Assembly (NCBI GenBank): GCA_038503035.1
Contig: JAVSML010001159.1
Coordinates: forward strand, 1 to 64,000
Direction of reading: 5' to 3'
Length of the DNA stretch: 64,000 bases
DNA from: Crocodylus rhombifer
Taxonomy: Eukaryota > Chordata > Crocodylia > Crocodylidae
Every line of letters begins with the position of its first letter. Position 1 is the stretch's first letter. The notes under the pieces are model-generated. The model had not been told where the DNA came from. It made no database searches and saw only the letters and a list, made by a program, of their open reading frames with translations. Made by a program: the position numbers and the translations under genes. Positions 36,381 through 47,310 of the stretch are shown piece after piece.

Positions 36381-38230
36381 TGTATGATTCCAAATGGGTT
36401 TAACTCTTGATCATTTTCAAATGTATGAGGATTATGCATTTCGTGGGGTGTATAACTAATTGTAAAATAAGTAGTTCTGTTACAAAGCTGAATGTTTTGA
36501 CATAACCTTTCACTAAAACATTATAATGTGGTCAGTACTCTTTTTATTTGTGTCATCTTCATATTCTGTAGATGTTCTCTGATCTGATCCCTTATAAAAA
36601 TGACTTCTAATACCTTCAGCTAACAGATGTTTTCTTTTTATTTAATATTTGTTTTGACAAAAAGAACTAATAGCTAAGCATAAGACATAGTAAAAGTTTT
36701 AGCATGATATTACTGCTTTTTTGCTAGAGGATGTTTTATGACCTGAATCCACTCTAAACTGAATTAATAATTAGATATTATAATGGTCACAATTGGGTCT
36801 GTCTGTTATGGCAGGTATTTGGAACATGAAGTGCTGAGATTAATTTCAGAAATATGCTAATCATTCTGGAAGAGTACAGACACATCTTCTGACTTGGTCT
36901 AGGACCCCTTCCATGCTAAGACTGATGTGTTTTCCCTCCGCCCCTCATTTTGAACCTTTGGCTATATACTCTTTTTACCACTTGTTAAGATTTAATGGCC
37001 GCCTTGTTGGTCAGGTGTTAACATGTCAGTTTAGAATTGGGGCAACTCAGGCTCTTTTCATAGGATCCACCTTACATGGTTTCACCCAAAGTTTATACAT
37101 CAACTATTTATCTTATTTCCCACCCCCACTGAAATTATGTAACTCCCTGAATGAAAAGATACTCCAGAAGTAGGATGTTGCACGTGTCTTGTCCTTTATA
37201 GACAGAATCAAAGTTCTCACCTTTACAACATTTGCTGAAAATGTTGAGGCACTTTATATCTTCACATAACCAATCTGAATACTGAGATGGTTTATATCCT
37301 AGCCAAGAAAAGACTAAATGGACTGGCCAGGACTGACTTCCCTTAAGTCTCAGCAGCCTTGCAGTCTCGCTCAAGAATATAACTATTGGAAAAATGTGGA
37401 AAAGCAATGTGGAGTTTGGCCCAGGGATTCATCTTTCAATATTTGTTTATGTAAACTTCCAAGTTGGATGGAAATATCAATAAAGAAGTTCTGCAGTCAC
37501 TCTTCAAGTAGGCCTTGACTGTCCACTTCATTGATAACGGAGCGATTTGCTAATCAGCAAGAGTAGAAACTGTAGAAAATGCTTCAAAAAAGAACGAAAT
37601 TTTACTTGAACAATAACTATGGGATCACTTCCTATCTTAAATCCACAATAACGGAGCCCTTCTCCTGAGGGGTTCACTCTGGCAGTGGAAGTAGTTGTGA
37701 TTTGCAGCTGACCCACTCTTTGTACTACCTGCTCTAAGAAATGAAGCTGTATATAACATCCAAAGAACGCCACTTAAAAAGAAACTGATCTTGCACATGT
37801 TGGATGCATGCATCCAAGAGTGAAATGTATGTGACATGTCAAAGAACTGTAGTTACTGTTCTGTAAATAACTATTATTTACAGAGTAGGCTTCAAGTCAT
37901 TGATACTAACTGTAATCAATTCTGTTAGGCAGAGATATTAAAAACAATAGAAGTACCTTTGTTTTTAAAACATACAGTGTTGATCTTTTATGAGGACTGG
38001 GTTACTTATTTTAAACACAAAGAAAAGTACATCTCACAATATAGCACTATGTAGTATTGTCCCTTTATAATAGAACACTCCCATTTCTGTATAGTAGGTG
38101 TTAATGGCAGTTGCCACATAGTAAATATGCAATTAACTCTATTTTAAAATCTTCATACGAATTTTAGTAGCATTAGTGATAAACTTATTTGTTAACTGCA
38201 ACTTTGTAGTGTCTCTTTTGAGAACTGCGT
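36381..38230. other. Intronic, unassigned
   Basis: AT-rich sequence with no recognised gene or repeat. Frames are short and featureless. Confidence 0.4.
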
Positions 38231-38239
38231 TTAGAATCT

Positions 38240-38440
38240 AATGAACTATTCTGTGGAACAAACTCCCTCCAGAGGTGGTGCAGTCACCTACCCTGGAAAT
38301 CTTCAAGAGGAGACTGGACAGTCACCTCACTGGGGTCACTTGACCCAGGTACCTTTCCTATCTAGTGCAGGGGGGCTGGATTCAATGATCCTGAGAGGTC
38401 CCTTCTAGCCACTTACAATCTATTAATCTGAAACTATAAA
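38240..38440 (+). mobile_element. CR1 LINE 3' end
   Basis: CR1 C-terminal and 3' untranslated sequence: TGGAACAAACTCCCTCCAGA, CTTCAAGAGGAGACTGGAC and GATCCTGAGAGGTCCCTTC. Only the last 200 bp remain. Confidence 0.85.
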
Positions 38441-38523
38441 CCCAGAGTTTGATGCTCTCAGCTAGACTTGGTTAGCTGTTGTGGAAATTAAATATGATTT
38501 AGGAATTAAAAAAAAAAAAAAAA

Positions 38524-38923
38524 NNNNNNNNNNNNNNNNNNNNNNNNNNNNNNNNNNNNNNNNNNNNNNNNNNNNNNNNNNNNNNNNNNNNNNNNNNNNN
38601 NNNNNNNNNNNNNNNNNNNNNNNNNNNNNNNNNNNNNNNNNNNNNNNNNNNNNNNNNNNNNNNNNNNNNNNNNNNNNNNNNNNNNNNNNNNNNNNNNNNN
38701 NNNNNNNNNNNNNNNNNNNNNNNNNNNNNNNNNNNNNNNNNNNNNNNNNNNNNNNNNNNNNNNNNNNNNNNNNNNNNNNNNNNNNNNNNNNNNNNNNNNN
38801 NNNNNNNNNNNNNNNNNNNNNNNNNNNNNNNNNNNNNNNNNNNNNNNNNNNNNNNNNNNNNNNNNNNNNNNNNNNNNNNNNNNNNNNNNNNNNNNNNNNN
38901 NNNNNNNNNNNNNNNNNNNNNNN
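38524..38923. other. Assembly gap (400 N) between two A16 runs
   Basis: Exactly 400 N, preceded by 16 A (38508-38523) and followed by 16 A (38924-38939). Probably a collapsed or unassembled poly-A or low-complexity tract. Frames drawn across it are meaningless. Confidence 1.
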
Positions 38924-38939
38924 AAAAAAAAAAAAAAAA

Positions 38940-40505
38940 GCCTGTGTAAGCTGTGGTTATATGCTTAAGCAAACATAATGATAAATTTGCTTTTTTACAT
39001 CCCCATGTGTGAAAGAGAGTCCACGTTTGTTGTAATTGAGTTAAGTTTTGTTTTACTTAGACCTCACACACACATTCAGTTTCTCCTGGGAGAGTTGCTG
39101 CTATGTATACACAAGTATACAGGTGTTCAGGCTTTTTCTCCCACAGTAAAAATGGCTGCTCCAGGAGACAATAATATAGGCACAATCACTCCCAGGACAG
39201 TTTCTCCTAGAGACCAAATGTCTGCACATGGTATGTTTTCTCTTGGAAGAGAACATAGTCCTCTAGCATTCCCTCCTCCCCTGACCCAGGGAGTCAGTTT
39301 GGTGGTTGCTAGACTCTGCTGCTCTAGTAGGGAGCAGAACGTGCCCCCTTCACTATCTCCATGTTGTGCTGTAGGGAAGTGACCATAGGCAGCCTGGGTC
39401 AGCCAGTATGTACTGCTGCCATCTATCACCTGGAAGATTAAGGGAGCCTGCAGCCCATGCTTAGATGTGTGTTGACACCCCTGGCTGAAGAGTGTCAGCA
39501 GTACAAGCCTTCCTTTCTTCAGGGCTTCAGTATTCAAATGTCTGTACATATGGCTCTGGGTAAATTTTTCTACCAGGACAACAAATCTGGGAGAATTCTC
39601 TTAGATTACTTGAATGTATGTGTACAACCTTAGAGACTAGTTGCACTAAGTATAGTGAAATAAATGTGGGAGGTCTTGAGGCATACCAAAAACTTAACTG
39701 AAGGTGATTCTTACCTTCTCTATCCTTATTTTCAGTGTACAGCCAAGACTATAAGTTAGTTTAGATATAATCCTTAAAACTCTTTGTTTTACTGAACAGC
39801 AATATGTTCCTGAAAATCCATGTCTTCCTTTTCTGATACTGTTCAAGTGGGCTTTTAATTTGGAGCCTGGGAGTTGCAACATAACAGGTGTGACAAATAG
39901 TAAAGGGGCATATGGCACAAGTGCAGGAGAGAATTTCTGAAAATTAAACGGGACTCTTGTTTTTGCTTAATGCCAATGTCCTAATAAATTTGGCATATCA
40001 CCTTGTAGTGGCATGCATCCATTTTAACAGAAGGGCTTGTGTATCAGCAGCCAGAAGAGCACACATGAGGCTTTATTGTGTCCAGGACAGGATTTCTGTC
40101 CAGCAATTCTGAAGTGGCAGTCAGTTCATAGTTTCTAATCCAGTAGGGAATAGGATATTCAAGCAGTATTCCAGCAGAGTTAGATTAAGTACCAAAATAA
40201 AGTTTTGGTAGGTCCCTGTGAAATTAATTTTTGTCTCTGTGGAATTAGGATTAGCTCTCTTGTGGGGTACAGTTGCATTTCTTTGTTGCAGAAATTTGCC
40301 TAATCTTGGCATAGCATTCCACTGTCACTGTCATTGTTATGCAACATCACTGTTTCTGATTGAGTTTATTGCATTGATATCATGGTGTGTGCTCCTTGTA
40401 ATTTTTAATCATAGTCATCTTTTTCTTCCCTTGCTTGTCCCATCTAAATGGGGTCACTGTGACAGATCCTGGCTGCCCACTAGCTTTGGTCATACATATT
40501 TTCTT
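38940..40505. other. Intronic, unassigned
   Basis: No gene recognised. Two frames of 134-140 codons overlap on opposite strands at 38978-39549 without family resemblance. Confidence 0.4.
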
Positions 40506-40594
40506 CTTCCAGGTCCTTCTCTCTCGTGTGGGAGGAGGTCAGCAATCAACAGTGGTGAAATAACAGATTAGGGACTGTTTAGAAAAGCTTGACA

Positions 40595-41603
40595 TTGGGG
40601 GTACACCAATTAAGAGTTTTGGGGCCAATATCAACAGACAATTATTAATGAGCCGTATCAGCCAATGCTGATCCAATTGCCAATATGCAGCCCGGTAGCT
40701 TGGAGAACAGCATCAGGCTGGTAAGTCTGTGGCAGGGAAGGGGTATGTGGGGGCATATTGAGGCCCCCGTGGTGACGGAGGGAGTGGGGCTGGAGCAGGT
40801 GCTGCCCAGCTGGGGCAGGGTGCTATATGGAGCCGCAAGCGGCATGTCTGCATGGTGTAGGGGGGGCAGCTCCTGCTGCTGCATGCTTCCCTGAGGGAGG
40901 CATGGAGGGTGTGTGCCCCTTGATCTGCAAGAGGGCAAGGGCAAGCTGCCACTGCAGGCTGGGGCCAGGGGCGGCTCGGCTCTTGCTGGTGGGGGGGCTA
41001 GGCTGGGGCTGTGCTGGGGGGGCAGCAGCAGCACTGGGAGGGGGGGCTATGGAGTGGGCTATAGCCACCCCAAAATTCATTGTAGCCCCCCTGAACCCTT
41101 CCTCTCAACTCCCACCTGGTCCAAGCGCAGCCCCAGCCCAGCTCCACCCCCCACACCCCACGGCCAGGAAGAGCCCAGCACTGCCCCTGGCCCCAGCCTG
41201 CAGCAGCAGCCTCCCCTCACCCTGCATGTAGATTGGGAGGCACATGCCCCCCCATGCTTTCCCAGGGGTGTGCACAGCAGCAGAAGCTGCCCCCCACACA
41301 AGCCACTTGCGGCTCCATCCCTCACCCCGTCTCACCCCAGCTGGGCAGCCTGCTCCTGCCCTCACCGCAGGGGTCTTGATATGCACCCCCCACACCCTTT
41401 CCCCACCCCCAGCAGATTTACTGGCTGGACACTGCTCTCTGTGTTGCTGGGCTGGCTGGATGCATGCTGCAGCTGGACCTGTGCACGCAGTATTTATTGG
41501 CGACTTTCTTGGCCACAGACAAAAAAAGCCAATTGCCAATATCATCAATTTTCCTTTTATCAGTGCTGATACGACGTGGACTGATGTATCGGTGCACCTC
41601 TAA
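40595..41603. mobile_element. hAT (Ac-type ends) foldback element inside CR1
   Basis: The right end read inverted is TAGAGGTGCACCGATACATC. The left end is GGGGGTACACCAATTAAG. Subterminal sequence matches the 31929-32727 element. The interior forms inverted arms: about 40725-41012 pairs with about 41128-41400, for example CTGCAGGCTGGGGCCAGGGG against CCCCTGGCCCCAGCCTGCAG. No 8-bp duplication is visible, so the left flank may have suffered a deletion. Confidence 0.75.
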
Positions 41604-41779
41604 TTCTTCCCTTTATTCAGCACTGGTGAGGCCAGATCTGGAGTTCTGTGTTCAGTTTTGGACCCCGCTACAAAAAGGATGTGGACAAATTGGAGAGAGT
41701 CCAGCAGAAGGCAACGAAAATGATTTGGGACATGACTCATGAGGAAAACCTGAGGCAACTGGGCTTATTTAGTCTAGAA

Positions 41780-42026
41780 CAGTGGTTCTCAAACTTTTTT
41801 TTTTTTGGTTTGTGGACCATTTGAAAATTGCTGAGGCTCCTGACAGACCACTTAATACACTTTTTTTTGTTCTACAAATCAAAATACACAACTCATATTT
41901 TAATATCAGTAGTCTTACCTTACAAGTACAGATACTCTCGATTTTGTTCTGCAGTCTTTCTGCAGACCACCTCAGTGGAACTTGTAGACCAGTGGTGGTC
42001 CGTGGACTACAGTTTGAGAGCCTCAG
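41780..42026. mobile_element. 247-bp hAT MITE nested in CR1
   Basis: It begins CAGTGGTTCTCAAAC, and the right end read inverted is CTGAGGCTCTCAAACTG. The flanks gtctagaa (41772-41779) and gtgtagag (42027-42034) are decayed copies of the CR1 word GTCTAGAG. Removing it rejoins the CR1 sequence. Confidence 0.85.
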
Positions 42027-42553
42027 GTGTAGAGAAGAGGAGACTCAGAAGGGATTAGATATCAGCCTTCAACTACATGAAGGATGGTTCGAAAGAGATG
42101 GATCTAAACTGTTCTCAGTGGTAACAGATGACAGAATAAGGAGCAACTGTCTCCTCACAGGGCAAGGGAAGCTTAGGTTGGATATTAGGAAAATTTTTCT
42201 TACTGCAAGGGTAGTAAAACACTGGAATAGGTTGCCTAGAGAGGTAGTGGAATCTCCATCCTAGGAAGTTTTTTAAGATCTGTGTAGACAAAGCTTTGGC
42301 TGGGCTATCTAGTTGGGGATGGTCCTGCTTTGAGCAGGGAGCTGGACTAGATGACCTGCAGAGGTCCCTTCCAACCCTAATCTTCTGTGATTCTATGTCC
42401 CTGTCCACTATCTCTCTCCATCTCATCTTTAGTCTCCCTCTTCCCCTTCTCCCTGGTAGTGTCATTTTGGTAACTTCTTTTCCCACATGTTCTCATATAT
42501 TTTTAGTCTACTGAAAATGAAAGAATTAGTGATGGCTGTGTTACAGTTAAAGT

Positions 42554-43200
42554 AGGGCTGACGAACAATTAAAAAAAATCAATCGCAATGAATTGTGCGA
42601 TTAAAATTGCAATTAAATTTGACTATTTTTTTTAATCTCAGTTAAAGCAAAAGTCACCCCCCCCCCCCCCCCCCCCCAACCCAACAGCCCAGGACCTGTG
42701 CACCCTGCAGCTCCTCCTTACCACCACCAACAGTGCACAGCCCTAGCCCCAACCCCAGCTTGCCTTGTGCTTGCTCTGGACTTGTCCGCACCAGAGCAGA
42801 CCAGCTGGAACATGCAAACAAGCTGTGAACCCAGCCCGCCCTGCGTCTGCCTCAGATTCACCTTCCCACACTGAGCACTGTCAGCGTCTAGGCAGAAGCT
42901 GCTTCTTAGCAAAGAGGAAAAGCGGCCCCTCCTGCTCACTGCTGCCCGGCCCTTCTGGCTGCAGCCTCTCTTGGAGCCCATGCTCTGACTGCCCTGTGGT
43001 TCCTCTGCACTGCCACTGCTGCCATGCTGGGTGGCTTGGAGGCGGCAGTGACAGCAGCAGAGAGGAGCCACAGGGCAGCCATGGTATGGGCTCTAAGGGG
43101 CTGCTTTTTCCCCATGCTGAATAGCAGCTTCTGCCCAGCCTCTGCCACTGCTCAGCAAGGGAGGGTGAGTCTGGAGCATCTGTGGGGAGGGCAATTTTCT
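42554..43200. mobile_element. hAT-like foldback element, right end unclear
   Basis: It starts TAGGGCTGACGAACAATTAA and continues with ATTGCGATTAA-type repeats typical of a widespread vertebrate hAT family. A 21-C run lies at 42657-42677. The interior is a hairpin: about 42850-43022 pairs with about 43042-43175, for example GGCAGAAGCTGCT against AGCAGCTTCTGCC and CTGCCCTGTGG against CCACAGGGCAG. A matching right terminus was not found. Confidence 0.65.
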
Positions 43201-43551
43201 TACAGTATCTCAAATGATTTAGAAAGGTTCAGAAATATAAAACAAATGTAAAACATTTTTGGAAATACACTGTTGCAGTATTTCAAAGTGCGGTCAGCAG
43301 CCTGTGGTGCATGGGCTGGATCCAGCCTTTGATCTGCAGAGGCATTGGTGGTACCAAACTTTGCTTGTTCTGTCCATCCCCTCCACAGTGCTCATTTCCT
43401 ATGGAGCCTGCTCTTTTGCCAAGTACCTGCTTACTCTTGCTGCACCAAGGTACTGGGAATTAGCAGTGAGGGTAAGCACAGGCAGCTGGCTGCTTTAGGG
43501 GTAGAGACTTGAGGAAGTAAGTGGCTAAACATCTAAAGCAGAAAGGTAGTA

Positions 43552-43900
43552 GGGCTGTGCAAAACAGCACTGTTTCATTTCAACTTCCATTTCACTGTTT
43601 CAAAGGGACAGTGTTTTCATTGCAACATTTTGTTCTGAAGCACTATTCCATTTCATTTTGTCAAAACTGTTTCGTTGTTTAGATGCTTTGCCCGTGGGCT
43701 ATAATAGGGAATCACGAAAATGCCTATAACTTTGTCATTTCTTGCCTGATTGAAATGAAAACAGCAGGGAGGGTAGCCCCCTGCTGAAGCCACAAAGCCT
43801 GTCAAGTTTCAAGGAGATAGGTGCAGGGGGTTCTGGGAAACTACACCTCAAGCTGATGACAAGCAAAACTCATGACAACTGTGACTTTGTGTTAAGGCGT
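43552..43900 (+). mobile_element. hAT-like element, left part only
   Basis: TAGGGCTGTGCAAAAC at 43552, followed by TTTCATTT/TTTCACTGTTTC subterminal repeats, is an Ac-type hAT left end. The right end appears lost; sequence resemblance fades after about 43870. Confidence 0.5.
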
Positions 43901-45840
43901 ACCTTCACTGGTGCTGGGGCCTCTACATGACATGGTAGTGTGCCCCACTGAGGCCTCCTTCTCCCCTATAGTCTCAGGCCGGTCCACCACTCTAAATAAC
44001 ACCAGATAAGTAAGCAGCGCGCAGTAGCACTAGCATCTCAGGCAGCCAAACTGTCACAGAACCTTTCTTTCCTTCCTTGTAGGAGGAATTAATTTTATGA
44101 ATTAGGGTTTAGAAGAGGATTTCAGAAAATAATTGTATAGCATGCTTTGTAGTTTTTTTTTTTTTTTTTTTAGATAAATCAATACAGATTTTTAACAACT
44201 AATTGATACTGTGCATTTATTGCAGCATTATTATTCTGCAGAGAATAGAATTTGACAGATACATTTTTATTTTCTATCTTACCGTACTTTTCAAGGTACT
44301 TAGTTAAATATTGATACTAACCTCATTATATAGGACAATGTTTCTTTGGTAAGCACTCAAGAATAACTTAAAAGTTGGATCCATGTTATTTCTTGAAGCA
44401 GTTCTGTAATGCACTTACTGAGGGCCCGAATATACAAATCATTTGATTTGGAGGTAAGATGGCTCTGGCAGCTTGTATGGACAGTTTACACTAATCAAGT
44501 AATTCAGCTATTTCTACTCATCTCTCTGTTTTTTCTTATTACATCTTTGCCATAGAATAGAAATTAACTTAAATTGACAAACTAAAGTGCCACTTACACC
44601 ACTTTTTATTTACAGAAACTGAAGACATTAATAATTATATTATTTGTAGTAGAATAAAAAGTCCATAAAAACTACAGTATTAATTTCTTATATACAATTC
44701 ATGTGTGTTAGTTTTTAGACAAAGCTCACTTGTTTCCTGTTCACCAAAACATTTTAAAAAAACAAAACAAAACAAAACTGGGGACTCAAAGTGTACAGCT
44801 GGCAGGCAGTGTAATTGGCCCTTATGCAGTTTGCATTAATTTCTGAGAAATGATCTGTTGTTGTGTAAACAACTCTTCTCTAGTTGATATTGTAAATTGC
44901 ATCTTTTTTTTCCATTTAAAAAGAAAACTTGAATTGCTAAATGCATTTTGTATACTAAAATGGAAGGAAGTACAACTTACAGTGATATGCTGTTGCAACA
45001 CATTTACTGTATTTTTCAAACAGCTACTGTTTTTTCCCCACTTCGTTCTGACCGTTCAAAGCTTTGCTTTATTGAACTTTGTCATAAGTAAATATAGCAG
45101 ATCCTAAAATATTGAACAATTATATTGGCTTATTATTTAAATAAATGCCAGTCTTCTAGGTGTCTGTGCTCTTGTTTAATGAGTCATATTTTAAAAGGCA
45201 TGGTTTAGCACCCTATCTACCTCCTAAGATTCTCTGGATAAGTAGGGGTCCAGGTGAGGTTCTCGAACAACTTTTTTGAATTCCCTCCACTGTTCTGATG
45301 TTTAAGTAAACTTGAGATAAGTGTACCAGAAGTATAGAGAGAATCTCACCATCCCATCCCCTACATCTTTTGCAGGAGTATATGGGGGGGATTGATAGCT
45401 AATTACTTTTCACCTGTTCTGATGTCTTAATAAAGAAATAAGGGAAACCACTACAGAGTGTGCAACCCCCTCAAAATATCTGCTGTATGTTTGTGTGAAA
45501 AATGAGAGTCACTCAAAATACACTGAGGATGGTTTATGATAATTTCACAGTTAATGCATTTTATGTTGAATGCATTTTCTCTTGCACATTTTTTGCAGTG
45601 TACTTTAAAAGGTGAAAACTTAAGTGAATTAAAGGAATGCTTGTGAAAAACAAATATACTTACAAGATTAATTTTACGTTGTCATTAATGATGCAGTTGC
45701 AGAACTTGGCAACAGAGGGGGAAATTGCACAACAGAGAGCTGTTCTGCAGTGTGCTTTGTGTAGAGGCAGCTGGCTTGCTTTAGGTTAAGCATTCCCACT
45801 TTGGAATGCAGTTTTAATATTTTTATTTCTAGACTGAAGA
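43901..45840. other. Intronic, AT-rich, unassigned
   Basis: Contains a T run at about 44153-44172. No exon or repeat family recognised. Confidence 0.4.
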
Positions 45841-45841
45841 A

Positions 45842-46690
45842 CAGCAAGGCTTTTGATACGGTCTCCCACAGCATTCTTGCAAGCAGGCTAAGGAAGTATG
45901 GGTTGGATGAATGGACTGTAAGGTGGATAGAAAGCTGGCTGGATCGTCAGGCTCAATAGGTAGTGATCAGTGGCTCAAAGTTGGGCTAGCTGGCAGCCAG
46001 TATCAGATGGAGTGCCCCAGGAGTCGGTCTGGGGACCAGTTTTGTTCAATATCTTCATTAATGATCTGGAAGATGGAATGGAGTCAAGTATGCAGATGAC
46101 ACCAAGCTGGGGGGAGTAGTAGATATGCTGGAGGGGGTGGGGCTAGGATTCAGAGTAACCTAAACAGATTGGAGGATTGAGCCCAAAGAAATCTTATGAG
46201 GTTTAACAAGGACAAGTGCAAAGTCCTGCACTTAGGACAGAACAATCTTATGTGCCACTACAGGCTTGGGACCAACTTACTAAGCAGCAGGTCTGCAGAA
46301 AAAGACCTGGGGGTTACAGTGGACAATAAACTGAATACGAGTCAAGAGTGTGCCCTTGTTGCCAAGAAGGGTAACGGCATACTGGGCTGCATTAATAGGA
46401 GTGTTGCCAGCAGACTGTGGGAAGTGATTATTCCCCTCTTCAGCACTGGTGAAGCCACATCTGGAGTCCTGTGTCCAGTTTTGGGTCCCCTGCTACAGGA
46501 AGGATGAGGACAAATTGGAGAGAGTCCAGCGGAAGACAACAAAAATGCTTCAGGGGCTGGGGCACATGATTTATAAGGAGAGGCTGAGGTAATTGGGCTT
46601 ATTTAGTGTGAAGACGAGAAGCCGAATGGGGAGATTTAACAGCAGTCTTTAACTACCAGAAGTGTGGTTCCAGCGAGGAAGGAGCTAGAC
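45842..46690 (+). mobile_element. CR1 LINE fragment with intact YADD box
   Basis: It starts inside motif A ([14 protein letters not shown]) and continues to [10 protein letters not shown] at about 46090, the catalytic box being unmutated. The thumb region MRFNKDKCKVLHLGQNNL is at 46196. It ends in the C-terminal region, where a hAT-like element begins at 46691. Frameshifts near 45955 and 46140 disable it. Confidence 0.9.
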
Positions 46691-47310
46691 CAAGGGTGGG
46701 CAAAATGGTGGATCCGGCCAGCAGCTGGACTCCATTTCCCAGTGACCCCTGCACGCATGGCTGGGGCCAGTCTCTCTGGAGACCCTAGCTGCAGCTGTGC
46801 TGTGGTAGCAAGGTGGGTTGCCATGGAGACATGTCCCAGCTGTGCTGGCAGGGCGTGTGGCAGGACAGGAGTGTGCTCTGAAGCCACTGGGATCTTGTGG
46901 CAGAGGCACATCAGGGCCAGGAGAGAGCTACGATCTGTAGCCTGCACACTCTGGGCAGGGGCGCACAGCCAGCGGATCACGCCTCTGCCCTGTCTCGGAA
47001 CCATGTTGTCACCATTGCAAGGAGCCGGGGTAGAGCTGCGATCTGCTGCCCATGCTCCCCTGCCCAGAGTGTTCAGGCGGCAGATCGTGGCTCTGCCCTG
47101 TCCCCAACCAAGCTGCACTCCCCTGCCCTGCCCTGCCACGTGGCTGGGGCTGGTCTCCATGGCAACCCCAGCCTTGCGCTATCACAGTGGAGCTGGGGTC
47201 TCTATTCATTATTCCACTCATTCCATAACTGGTTTCAGTAACTTTTCTGGTGCTAGCAGGTTTATTAAACAGTGGGCCAGTAAAATGAATGCAAGAACCT
47301 TGTAGGCCAC
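46691..47310. mobile_element. hAT-like foldback element joined to CR1
   Basis: It begins CAAGGGTGGGCAAAATGG, close to the hAT starts at 7361 and 54253. The interior arms are inverted: about 46770-47000 against about 47022-47205, with CACTCTGGGCAGGGG paired to CCCCTGCCCAGAGTG and GTTGCCATGGAGAC paired to GTCTCCATGGCAAC. CR1 does not resume on the right, and the right terminus is not defined. Confidence 0.6.

Larger units (their letters stand above)
40530..42400 (+). mobile_element. CR1 LINE interrupted by two DNA transposons
   Basis: A short piece of CR1 RT region (GCAATCAACAGTGGTGAAAT ... GGGACTGTTTAGAAAAGC, 40540-40590) precedes a hAT element. CR1 resumes at about 41605 with the C-terminal SALVRPDLEFCVQFWTP region. 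It is broken again at 41780-42026 and then continues (FRLDIRK-type [19 protein letters not shown] at about 42170) to the CR1 3' end near 42400. RT between the first two pieces is deleted. Confidence 0.85.

Noticed and set aside
38481..38978. 157-165 codon frames across the N gap
   Set aside because: They consist almost wholly of ambiguous bases flanked by poly-Lys/poly-Phe from the A16 runs.
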